Of a stretch of 64,000 bases of DNA, positions 1 through 6,536 are shown in pieces. Each line of letters starts with the position of its first letter. The stretch's first letter is position 1. The stretch comes from Enterobacter sp. C2 (GTDB taxonomy: Bacteria > Pseudomonadota > Gammaproteobacteria > Enterobacterales > Enterobacteriaceae). A program made the translations under genes and the position numbers. The stretch spans positions 2,046,001-2,110,000 of the forward strand of contig NZ_CP082269.1 in the NCBI RefSeq assembly GCF_019880405.1, given 5' to 3'. Under the pieces are notes generated by a model, which made no database searches, was not told the DNA's origin, and saw only the letters and a list, made by a program, of their open reading frames with translations.

Positions 1-597
1 ATACATCCTGATGAGTATTTTTCTTTAGTGGGAAACCACCCTTCCGATATTCGTCAAGAAATGTGTAGGTATCAGACTTATTTCAGCAGCACTGGTAAAA
101 AAGATGCACCATTAGGGAACAGAACCAAGCGAGTGATGATAAATGTTCCTGGCGTCAACAGTGCTGAATTTTGGAAATTTATCATATACGGTGACACATC
201 AGTGCTTTACGAGCCTACTGATGATGAGAGTGTTCTAAGTAAAAGAGTTAGTAAGCTAATAAAAATCCCTTTGACCGAGCCCGAGGGACATAAAACACCT
301 GGAACATTAGAAAGAGTTCAGAAGGTTTATATTAGAGATCCTGCTGTTAAAGCTTGGGTATTGCAAAAGAGTAAGGGATTTTGTGAAAGGTGTGGTGAAA
401 ATGCACCGTTCTTAATAAATGGTGATATCCCATACCTCGAAGTGCATCATGTAATACCGCTTTCTTTATCTGGTGCTGACACCATAAGCAATTGTGTTGC
501 ACTATGCCCAAATTGTCATCGGGCATTGCATTACAGCCATAATTCGGAAGAGCTGATTGAGGAACTTTATATAAACATTAAAAGATTGCAAAGATGA
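1..597 (+). CDS. HNH endonuclease domain protein (5'-truncated by window edge)
   Basis: The frame is open from base 1 (reading IHPDEYFSLVGNHP) through a GTG at 28 to TGA at 595-597, so the true start probably lies upstream and 28 is only a possible internal start. The C-terminal third carries an HNH nuclease core: a Cys-x2-Cys pair (CERCGE), then LEVHHVIPLS and CPNCHRALHY, which supply the metal-binding and catalytic histidines. The N-terminal part is not recognised. The gene is clearly more AT-rich than everything downstream of 1200 and sits against a dcp remnant, so horizontal acquisition is likely. HNH proteins of this layout often serve in restriction or phage defence, but nothing visible here proves that role. 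Confidence 0.8.
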   Translation: MHPDEYFSLVGNHPSDIRQEMCRYQTYFSSTGKKDAPLGNRTKRVMINVPGVNSAEFWKFIIYGDTSVLYEPTDDESVLSKRVSKLIKIPLTEPEGHKTPGTLERVQKVYIRDPAVKAWVLQKSKGFCERCGENAPFLINGDIPYLEVHHVIPLSLSGADTISNCVALCPNCHRALHYSHNSEELIEELYINIKRLQR

Positions 598-925
598 CTG
601 TTTCGTTATGCTGGGATACTTATAGATGAGTAACGTCCGCTTCTGGCAACGAGCGGACATTGACAAACAGGTGGCGCTCATGGACGAGCTAAGCAGACAG
701 GGGCTTGCTCATCCAAACTGAAGGCGATATCGCTAACTATTTTGAATAAAAAATGACCTATTTTATGTGGTGTTCGGGCATTCTTAAACAAAATCTTTCT
801 CCAAAACGATTGCCAACTTATTGAATATTATATGGTTCTATTGATGGTTTAGAAATAGCAAAGTAGCGCTCCGAAGATTGTTTAACCTATTGTTTAATAT
901 GAATAAATATGTCATTTGAAAAGTA
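598..925. other. AT-rich junction region between HNH gene and dcp remnant
   Basis: About 330 bases without a convincing gene. It holds an inverted repeat GTCCGCT/AGCGGAC (635-641 and 652-658) of a kind I remember as a dispersed enteric intergenic hairpin. A 31-codon ATG frame (626-721, ending in LSRQGLAHPN) overlaps the hairpin and has no clear ribosome binding site. The rest (725-920) is AT-rich with a near-repeat of TGTTTAA around 880-895. No recognisable att core or terminal repeat is visible. Confidence 0.5.
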
Positions 926-1177
926 TGCTTTGCCCATATCTTCGGGGGCGGCTATGCGGCAGGCTACTATGCCTATATCTGGACGCAGATGCTGGCCGAC
1001 GACGGTTACCAGTGGTTTGTGGAGCAGGGCGGGTTAACCCGCGAGAACGGGCAGAAATTCCGCGAGGCGATTCTGTCCCGTGGCAATAGCACTGATTTAG
1101 CTGAACTTTATCGCGTATGGCGCGGGCACGATCCAGTGATTGAACCGATGCTGGTGAATCGCGGGTTGAGCGCGTAG
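926..1177 (+). pseudogene. dcp: 3' remnant of dipeptidyl carboxypeptidase Dcp
   Basis: The frame reads CFAHIFGGGYAAGYYAYIWTQ and continues through an ATG at 989 to TAG at 1175-1177. This matches the C-terminal end of Dcp, a cytoplasmic M3 zinc dipeptidase of about 680 residues that releases C-terminal dipeptides. Only 83 codons remain; the catalytic HExxH region is absent and similarity stops abruptly near 926, where AT-rich foreign-looking sequence begins. The intact terminator at 1201-1224 is retained. I infer that an insertion or deletion involving the upstream HNH-containing segment removed the rest of the gene. Confidence 0.85.
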
Positions 1178-1200
1178 AGCGTATTCAGGCTAAAAACAGA

Positions 1201-1224
1201 ACCGGGCGCGATGCCCGGTTTTTT
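1201..1224 (+). terminator. Rho-independent terminator of dcp
   Basis: Stem ACCGGGC/GCCCGGT with a short GCGAT loop, followed by a run of T. It lies 23 bases after the dcp stop codon. Confidence 0.85.
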
Positions 1225-1305
1225 GTCCAATTTTTTCTTCCCTAAAATCCTCGCTTAGAGCGAAATGCCTTGAATAAGAGGGAACAGGTTAGTTGCGTTA
1301 AAAGT

Positions 1306-2259
1306 TTAATGGCCGAGCTGGGTTGTGTAATTCCCAGGTACCCACCGGTAGGCCTTACCCTCATGCTGCACGTGACCCAGTCCAGGAAAGGCGATATGCG
1401 CTGCAGCAACCCAATAGCCTTCATCTGCAGCCTGCTTTAATATTTTTTCCCTGGTAGCGATAGCCTGCTTCTGGTTGACATCAAAGTGGATTGCTACCTC
1501 TGGCTCGGGCATTTGCACCGCTTTGGCATGAATGATATCTCCCCATAGCACCAGCGTCTGGCCTTCACTCTCTACACGATAAAGTACGCTGCCCGGCGTG
1601 TGGCCTGCCGTTGACTCAGCCTGTATGCCTCCCGGTAATATTGCCGGCGCAAGGAACGTTCTCAACAGGCCCGCACTGATGACAGGCCGAAGGGTATGTT
1701 CACTTTCTGCAAACGTATGCGCCTGGCTGGCCTCAACCCTGCTGACGTTCGCCGGGTCAAGCCAGAAATCGACATCTCGCTTATCCACATAGACCTCAGC
1801 CTTTGGAAACGCGGGTTTTCCAGCAAGCGAGACACCACCTGAGTGATCGGCATGAATATGTGTCAGGAGAACGACATCGATCGACTCTGCGGGATAACCA
1901 GCTGCGGCAAGGTTTGTCACCAGATGACCGCCATTATGACCGAAAAGTTCTCCTGCACCTGTATCGACTAAGATACGCTTTTTGCCATCATCAATAACGT
2001 AGGCGTTAATCGATGTCTCAGCCTGCGGCGTCATGGCATCCCTGGTCATTGCCTGTTGCAGTTTTTCAGGTGAAATATTGGTCAGTAAGGTGTTCAGGGG
2101 AACGGTAACCGTGCCGTCGGATACAGCAGTCACTCGCAATTTTCCTAGCATCATACGGTAGTAACCGGGAGCCTGTTGATCCCAGTCAGTGGCCTGTTCT
2201 GCAGCCAGCACCGGGCTTGAAATGATGAGTGAAGCAACCAGCATCAGAATAATTTTCAT
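1306..2259 (-). CDS. Periplasmic MBL-fold metallo-hydrolase
   Basis: 317 residues. Residues 1-20 form a Sec signal peptide (hydrophobic stretch ending PVLAA). The metallo-beta-lactamase signature HIHADH is at about 134-139, with further metal ligands in the AGHTPGS and WGDIIHAK segments. The family includes lactonases and other hydrolases; this subgroup (HIHADHSGG, TAGHTPGS) is commonly annotated simply as MBL-fold hydrolase, and the substrate cannot be read from sequence. A good Shine-Dalgarno (GGAAGG) precedes the ATG. It is divergently paired with a LysR gene, which probably controls it. Confidence 0.8.
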   Translation of the reverse strand: MKIILMLVASLIISSPVLAAEQATDWDQQAPGYYRMMLGKLRVTAVSDGTVTVPLNTLLTNISPEKLQQAMTRDAMTPQAETSINAYVIDDGKKRILVDTGAGELFGHNGGHLVTNLAAAGYPAESIDVVLLTHIHADHSGGVSLAGKPAFPKAEVYVDKRDVDFWLDPANVSRVEASQAHTFAESEHTLRPVISAGLLRTFLAPAILPGGIQAESTAGHTPGSVLYRVESEGQTLVLWGDIIHAKAVQMPEPEVAIHFDVNQKQAIATREKILKQAADEGYWVAAAHIAFPGLGHVQHEGKAYRWVPGNYTTQLGH

Positions 2260-2340
2260 AAAAATCCTTCCAGAAAGTATTAACAGAACGTAGCCCGAAG
2301 TATCCTTACTTCACTGTTATCACTCAAATTGATTAAACTG

Positions 2341-3303
2341 ATGTTCACTATCAAGGAAAATGATTTTCATCGAGTAGATCTCAATCTGCTGACTGTGCTG
2401 TTAGTTCTTAAGCGGGAAGGCAGTGTCTCTCGTGCCGCGCAAAAGCTTCATCTGGGTCAGCCTGCAGTGAGCCAGGCTCTGTCCCGGTTACGGACAATGT
2501 TTAACGATCCGCTATTTGTGCGCACGGCACAGGGCATGGAGGCGACCCCCCGTGCCGAAGCGCTGATCGCTGATCTGGGTCCTTTGATGGAGCAGATGCA
2601 GAATGTGCTTTTTCAGCCTGCATCTTTTACGCCTTCAGAGACGACCCATGTTTTCCGGCTGGGGATGAGCGACTGGGTTGAACGCTGGCTGATGCCGGCA
2701 TTGTATGCCCGCATCATGCGCGACGCGCCTGGCATAACGATTAAGGTCATTGCCAGTGACCCGTTCCGGGATGTGGAGCTCGTTGCACGAGGGGAGATAG
2801 AGCTTGCGATTTCGGTTGGTGAAAATACACCAGCCACGCTGCGGCGCGAGAAGCTGGTGTCACACAGCTTTTGTACGCTGTGGCACCCCGAACAGCTTTC
2901 ACTCCCCGTGCCGCTGACGCTGGAAAATTACGTGTCGCATGAACATGTTCTGGTTTCCTACCGTGGGGCGGCCTGGAGCGCCATTGATACCCGGCTATCG
3001 GCATTAGGAAAAGCACGTTCGATTCGCTACGTGACGCCGCACTTTTCCTCTTTGCCTCCGCTGCTGTCGCGCATCCCCGCGCTAGCCACCGTTCCCGCCG
3101 GACTGGCCGACGACTGGGTTGCTCATTACGGTTTATGCTGCAGCCCTGTTCCGGTTGAAACTCCAGAGATAGCTTTTTCGCTGCTTTGGCATAAGCGTAG
3201 TGATAACGATATGCCTCTGAGCTGGCTTAAAGGGGAGTTGCGCAGCGTGATGAGGGATGAAAACGTCGTGTCGGGGCAGGCGTTGTCCAGAGTCAGACCC
3301 TGA
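2341..3303 (+). CDS. LysR-family transcriptional regulator
   Basis: 320 residues from the ATG at 2341; a TTG at 2329 in frame would add four residues and neither start has a strong ribosome binding site. The N-terminal winged helix (SVSRAAQKLHLGQPAVSQALSRLR) is followed by a LysR substrate-binding domain of the NodD/NahR-like subgroup (DLNLLTVLLVL start, FRLGMSDWVERWLMPAL). It is divergent from the metallo-hydrolase gene with an 81-base shared intergenic region, the usual layout for a LysR regulator and its target. Confidence 0.85.
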   Translation: MFTIKENDFHRVDLNLLTVLLVLKREGSVSRAAQKLHLGQPAVSQALSRLRTMFNDPLFVRTAQGMEATPRAEALIADLGPLMEQMQNVLFQPASFTPSETTHVFRLGMSDWVERWLMPALYARIMRDAPGITIKVIASDPFRDVELVARGEIELAISVGENTPATLRREKLVSHSFCTLWHPEQLSLPVPLTLENYVSHEHVLVSYRGAAWSAIDTRLSALGKARSIRYVTPHFSSLPPLLSRIPALATVPAGLADDWVAHYGLCCSPVPVETPEIAFSLLWHKRSDNDMPLSWLKGELRSVMRDENVVSGQALSRVRP

Positions 3304-3360
3304 ACTGTCCCGGCTGAGGCCTTGCCGCCTCGCTGGTGGTATTGATAAAGCTTACCTATA

Positions 3361-3396
3361 CTCCAGGTGCAGCAAAAGCTGCCATCCTACCTGGAG
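3361..3396 (+). promoter_or_regulatory. Hairpin that buries the ribosome binding site of the 32-aa gene
   Basis: Outer arms CTCCAGGT (3361-3368) and ACCTGGAG (3389-3396) are perfect complements. Inside them GCAGC/GCTGC pair around an AAAA loop. The GGAG of the 3' arm is the Shine-Dalgarno of the ORF starting at 3403, so in the folded RNA it would be occluded. This is a structural inference from sequence; translation control is not demonstrated. Confidence 0.55.
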
Positions 3397-3402
3397 TTAC
3401 CC

Positions 3403-3501
3403 ATGAAAAGCGTTAATCTGAACGTTTCAAAAGATCAGCAAAAAAATTCTGACAAGAAGTCTGGGTCCGACACCAAAAAGCCAAAACAGGATAAGAAATA
3501 G
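3403..3501 (+). CDS. Small lysine-rich protein (32 aa), unknown
   Basis: ATG at 3403, stop TAG at 3499-3501, encoding 32 residues that begin MKSVNLNVSKDQQ and end KKPKQDKK. About a third of the residues are lysine and the protein should be disordered and strongly basic; there is no signal or membrane segment. GGAG lies six bases before the ATG, inside a stable hairpin. I do not recognise the family. It sits 46 bases ahead of a strongly acidic microprotein gene, and the pair may be co-transcribed to the terminator at 3730-3750. Confidence 0.55.
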   Translation: MKSVNLNVSKDQQKNSDKKSGSDTKKPKQDKK

Positions 3502-3547
3502 CGCTTCGCTAACATCCTTTACTGCCGTTTATCGTGCTGGAGGTCCT

Positions 3548-3724
3548 ATGTCCGAACGCCCCGATATTCTTGACCCGTTACCTTCTGACAGACCGGACCG
3601 GGACGATCCCGACCGTTATCCGCCAGATGATATCGACCCCATTGACCCTGACGATCCCGATTTTGACGATCCTGATATCGATGATCCCGATATCGACGAT
3701 CCCGATCGTACAAGGCCTCTCTAA
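3548..3724 (+). CDS. Small Asp-Pro-rich repeat protein (58 aa), unknown
   Basis: ATG at 3548 preceded by GGAGG at good spacing; stop TAA at 3722-3724. The protein is very acidic and built of short DDPD-type repeats (DDPDFDDPDIDDPDIDDP), with almost no hydrophobic core, so it is probably disordered; the carboxylate spacing could bind divalent cations, which is inference. Codon choice alternates GAT/GAC, so the repeat is conserved at protein rather than DNA level. A strong terminator follows within six bases. Function not recognised. Confidence 0.65.
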   Translation: MSERPDILDPLPSDRPDRDDPDRYPPDDIDPIDPDDPDFDDPDIDDPDIDDPDRTRPL

Positions 3725-3729
3725 GAACA

Positions 3730-3750
3730 GCCGCCTACGGGCGGCTTTTT
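3730..3750 (+). terminator. Rho-independent terminator
   Basis: GCCGCC/GGCGGC stem followed by TTTTT, extended by AACAG/CTGT pairs outside. It ends the transcription unit of the two microproteins. Confidence 0.85.
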
Positions 3751-3784
3751 GCTGTCCCGGCATTCATTCTCTTGTCATAAAGGC

Positions 3785-3800
3785 GGTCTATTAATAGACC
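3785..3800. promoter_or_regulatory. Perfect 16-bp palindrome upstream of the 122-aa gene
   Basis: GGTCTATTAATAGACC is fully self-complementary with no loop, more like a dimeric repressor site than an RNA hairpin. It lies 108 bases before the ATG at 3908 and after the preceding terminator. The cognate regulator is unknown. Confidence 0.4.
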
Positions 3801-3907
3801 TGATGGAATCAGATGTGGCCTAAACCGCTAATAAAGGTAGTTACATTTTCCTTTTTTAGGAATAATACTAGTCGCGGTGGTTTCTGTTAGAAAATTAGGT
3901 AGTCAAA

Positions 3908-4276
3908 ATGAAAAGAAAAATGCTGTTATCGTTACCGCTCCTTATCGTGGCTGGGGCGGTGTGTACCGGTTTTATGTACAATAATAAACCCGCTTACATT
4001 ACGAAAGCTGAATCTCGCGTCGACTCCTATCTCTCCAACAGCTACGGTCCGGGAAAATGCGGCATTTCGCCAGCACAACAGGGCCATTGGGATATGGAGT
4101 GTCAACGTCGTGGTGGCAAGCTGGTATTGAAGTACGCGGTCTATCCAGCCGATAAAGCCCCTTACGCGGTCGCGACGGACTACTATCTGGTCGCAGTGAA
4201 CGACGAAGCGAAAAAGAGCGCAACTCAGGGTTTAATGCGCTATCTGAAGATCGATGCCGGCGTACAAAAAGGGTAA
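3908..4276 (+). CDS. Exported or membrane-anchored small protein, unknown
   Basis: 122 residues. Residues 4-24 form one hydrophobic segment after a KRK start, either an uncleaved anchor or a signal peptide; no lipobox is obvious although a Cys sits at the end of the stretch (GAVCTGF). The remainder is a small soluble domain with two further cysteines (GKCGIS and MECQRR), which could form a disulfide in the periplasm. I do not recognise the family. It is transcribed alone, between the palindrome at 3785 and a REP element. Confidence 0.65.
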   Translation: MKRKMLLSLPLLIVAGAVCTGFMYNNKPAYITKAESRVDSYLSNSYGPGKCGISPAQQGHWDMECQRRGGKLVLKYAVYPADKAPYAVATDYYLVAVNDEAKKSATQGLMRYLKIDAGVQKG

Positions 4277-4324
4277 GGTCCTCCAAAACAGGCCAGGCGC
4301 AGTCATCACCGGGTAATTTTTCAT

Positions 4325-4354
4325 TGCCTGATGGCGCTGCGCTTATCAGGCCTG
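4325..4354. repeat. REP (palindromic unit) element
   Basis: TGCCTGATGGCGCTGCGC followed by TTATCAGGCCTG matches the enteric REP consensus. It lies 49 bases after the preceding gene, the usual 3'-untranslated position. Confidence 0.85.
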
Positions 4355-4453
4355 TCTATTTTCATTTAGCGAATGTATATTTTGTCATTAATCAATATTT
4401 GTTAATTGATGCCGTTTTATTGTTAATGCTCTCTTGTCTACAGAGCAACCTCT

Positions 4454-4744
4454 ATGTTTAAAACTCGATGCTTAGTCAGCCTGCTGGCTGGCATAGCCTT
4501 TGTTGCAGGCAGCACGGCGCTCGCCAAAGGTCCCGCTATTTCCGATGCCCAAATAAAAGAAAATATTATCAAAGAGTCTATTGCCGAGTATCCCGGTACC
4601 TGCGCTTGCCCATTTAACCGAGCGCGCAACGGCAGTTCATGCGGCAAGCGGAGCGCCTGGAGCAAGGCCGGTGGCTATTCACCTATTTGTTATAAAGATG
4701 AAGTCACCAAAGAGATGATTAAAGCCTGGCGGGAAAGCCGGTAG
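4454..4744 (+). CDS. Secreted Cys-rich small protein, conserved, unknown
   Basis: 96 residues with a signal peptide (MFKTRCLVSLLAGIAFVAGS, cleavage near TALA-KG). The mature part carries four cysteines in the order CAC, SSCGKRSAWS, PICYKDEV. This pattern (YPGxCxCPYNRAxNGxxCGxRSAxSxxGG..PxCY) is shared by many small proteobacterial periplasmic proteins of unknown function that I recall. Two disulfides are likely. The stop codon overlaps the start of a REP element. Confidence 0.75.
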   Translation: MFKTRCLVSLLAGIAFVAGSTALAKGPAISDAQIKENIIKESIAEYPGTCACPFNRARNGSSCGKRSAWSKAGGYSPICYKDEVTKEMIKAWRESR

Positions 4745-4774
4745 GCCCGGTGGCGCTACGCTTACCGAGCCTAC
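4741..4774. repeat. REP element
   Basis: GTAGGCCCGGTGGCGCTACG followed by CTTACCGAGCCTAC, an imperfect palindrome of the enteric REP type, starting at the preceding gene's stop codon. Confidence 0.85.
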
Positions 4775-4895
4775 ATGTCGTGCTGTTTAACCTTTGTTAA
4801 GAAATGCTGTGCGATGATAACGCCGATCCGCTATTCCGAATAATGAACCCCGGAATAACGTACAGAATAAAATAGATCTATCCATGCAAGCATTT

Positions 4896-4922
4896 ACCGC
4901 CAGTATCACTGGCGGTTTTTTT
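4896..4922 (+). terminator. Strong terminator with no obvious + strand gene just upstream
   Basis: Nine-base stem ACCGCCAGT/ACTGGCGGT with an ATC loop and seven T on the + strand. The T-run shows it terminates rightward transcripts, yet the nearest + strand stop codon is 150 bases back with a REP between. It converges on the ftrA stop codon. Confidence 0.85.
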
Positions 4923-5886
4923 ATGCCTGATTTTTACGGTAGTCCCGTGGGGAGAGGGCGAAACGCTGGCGAAAATGATGGCGCAACGAGGCGGCGGTAG
5001 CAAATCCTGCCTGGGCTGCCACCTCCTCCATTGTGAGCTCGGCGTTAGCCAGCAGCGTCCGGGCGCGCGCCAGACGCTCCTGTAGGATCCAGCGTGCCGG
5101 CGTGGTTCCGGTTGCCTCATCAAAACGACGCAAAAAGGTTCGGGGACTCATGCCAGCGAGCTTCGCGAGGGAGGCCACCGAGTGCGTGGCGGCAAGCTGA
5201 CGGTGAAGATAATCGAAAACCTGTCCAAGCCGCTGGCTCTCTCGCGATCTGGCGACCGGCCGTGCGATCTGCTGACTTTGCGAGCCGTCGCGATGGGGCT
5301 GAACAACCAGCCGACGGGCGACGTTATTAGCGACGTCGGTGCCGTAGTCGAGGCGCACCAGATGCAAACAGAGATCGATCCCCGCCGCGCTGCCTGCCGA
5401 CGTCAGCACGCGCCCCTCATGATAGTAGAGCGCGTCATCAAGCACCTCGATGGCGGGATAGCGCTCCCGCAGCAGCGGCGTATAGCGCCAGTGGGTCGTG
5501 GCACGCTTGCCGTTAAGCAGTCCGGCGGCCGCCAGCACAAAGACCCCGGAACAGATGGACATCATTCGACAGCCGCGCGCGTTGGCCTCGCGCAGCGCCT
5601 GACATAATGCCTCCGGGACCGGGCTATCCGCGCCGCGCCAGCCAGGGATAACGATGGTATCGGCCTGTGCCAGCAGTCCCAGGCCACCGTCGGCTACCAG
5701 CCGGACACCCCCGGTAGCACGCAGCTCGCCTTCCTCTACCGACGCCACGGCAAAACGGTACCAGTTCTCCCCCAGTTCAGGGCGCGGCAGGCCAAATATC
5801 TCCACGGCGATGCCGAATTCAAACGTGCAGAGGCCATCGTAGGCAACCACCACGACCAGCGGTCTGGTGGAAGGTAAGGTTGTCAT
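4921..5886 (-). CDS. ftrA: FtrA/GlxA-type transcriptional regulator (DJ-1/PfpI + AraC)
   Basis: 321 residues from the ATG at 5886, which has AGGA just upstream; an ATG seven codons earlier lacks a ribosome binding site. Residues 1-190 form a DJ-1/PfpI-like domain with the nucleophile-elbow motif SICSGVF (Cys about 112). Residues 210-315 hold two AraC helix-turn-helix units (VASLAKLAGMSPRTFLRRF and MEEVAAQAGFATAASLRHHF). Such proteins are activators that sense small molecules. It is divergent from a rhodanese gene, its probable target. The assignment to FtrA rests on length, architecture and this neighbour. Confidence 0.85.
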   Translation of the reverse strand: MTTLPSTRPLVVVVAYDGLCTFEFGIAVEIFGLPRPELGENWYRFAVASVEEGELRATGGVRLVADGGLGLLAQADTIVIPGWRGADSPVPEALCQALREANARGCRMMSICSGVFVLAAAGLLNGKRATTHWRYTPLLRERYPAIEVLDDALYYHEGRVLTSAGSAAGIDLCLHLVRLDYGTDVANNVARRLVVQPHRDGSQSQQIARPVARSRESQRLGQVFDYLHRQLAATHSVASLAKLAGMSPRTFLRRFDEATGTTPARWILQERLARARTLLANAELTMEEVAAQAGFATAASLRHHFRQRFALSPRDYRKNQA

Positions 5887-5974
5887 TATCCTGGCGTTTT
5901 CTGGCATAGCGGTAGGCGGTGGGTCGATGAAGTTTAGGTTAGCTTAGTGTTAACACAACCAAGGAGAAACTACC

Positions 5975-6373
5975 ATGAGCTACGTAAGCGAATTTCCCGC
6001 TGCCTCCCCAGCACAGGCCGTTGCGCATTTTCTACAGCGCCTGAGCGTTGAAACTGACTGCGCTGATGTCCACCATGCGTTAACCCACCAGCAGCAGGAT
6101 TTCGCCCTGCTGCACGTAGTTGGCAGCGCTGAGGCCTTTGCTAAACGCCATCTGCCCGGCGCGGTGCACCTTCCGCATAGTCAGATGACCGAAGAGAAGA
6201 TGCGTGAGTGGCCCTCCGGGACGCTGTTCGTTGTCTACTGCGCTGGGCCGCACTGCAACGGTGCCGATCGCGCCGCGCTGAAACTGGCGAAGCTGGGCCT
6301 GCCAGTCAAGATCATGATTGGCGGTATCACCGGCTGGGAAGATGAGGGCTACTCTTTCGCCAGCGGTGATTAG
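5975..6373 (+). CDS. Rhodanese-like domain protein
   Basis: 132 residues, a single cytoplasmic rhodanese domain. The active-site loop is VVYCAGPHCNGAD: Cys89 stands where the persulfide-carrying cysteine follows beta-strand VVYC, and a second cysteine (Cys94) lies in the same loop. The family transfers sulfane sulfur, for example from thiosulfate or cysteine persulfide. A Shine-Dalgarno (AAGGAGA) precedes the ATG. It is divergent from ftrA and is usually found next to it, so induction by FtrA is likely. Confidence 0.85.
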   Translation: MSYVSEFPAASPAQAVAHFLQRLSVETDCADVHHALTHQQQDFALLHVVGSAEAFAKRHLPGAVHLPHSQMTEEKMREWPSGTLFVVYCAGPHCNGADRAALKLAKLGLPVKIMIGGITGWEDEGYSFASGD

Positions 6374-6450
6374 CGTTAGCAACATGAGCATTTTTCACTT
6401 TACGTGAATTATTCTCGGTTGCATCGCGGCGAGGAGTGTGACATATTTTT

Positions 6451-6474
6451 AGACATATAGCCGTCCAGAAGGCT
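6451..6474. promoter_or_regulatory. Candidate MetJ operator: three tandem met-box-like octamers
   Basis: AGACATAT, AGCCGTCC and AGAAGGCT are contiguous and each agrees with the met box AGACGTCT at six of eight positions. The array ends 62 bases before the start of a MetE-like methyltransferase. Tandem imperfect octamers are how MetJ binds cooperatively, so methionine repression of that gene is expected. Confidence 0.6.
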
Positions 6475-6536
6475 AAATCGTTTAAATCATGAACTATCAC
6501 GTCGGGTTATCATTGCCCGACGACAAGGAGATCACC

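Noticed and set aside
626..721. 31-codon ORF after the HNH gene
   Set aside because: No ribosome binding site, overlaps a dispersed-type hairpin, and the sequence is not recognised; kept only as a remark in the junction region.
3548..3724. Asp-Pro repeat region considered as a DNA tandem repeat
   Set aside because: Synonymous codons alternate between units and spacing varies, so it is a protein-level repeat within a gene and not a DNA repeat array.
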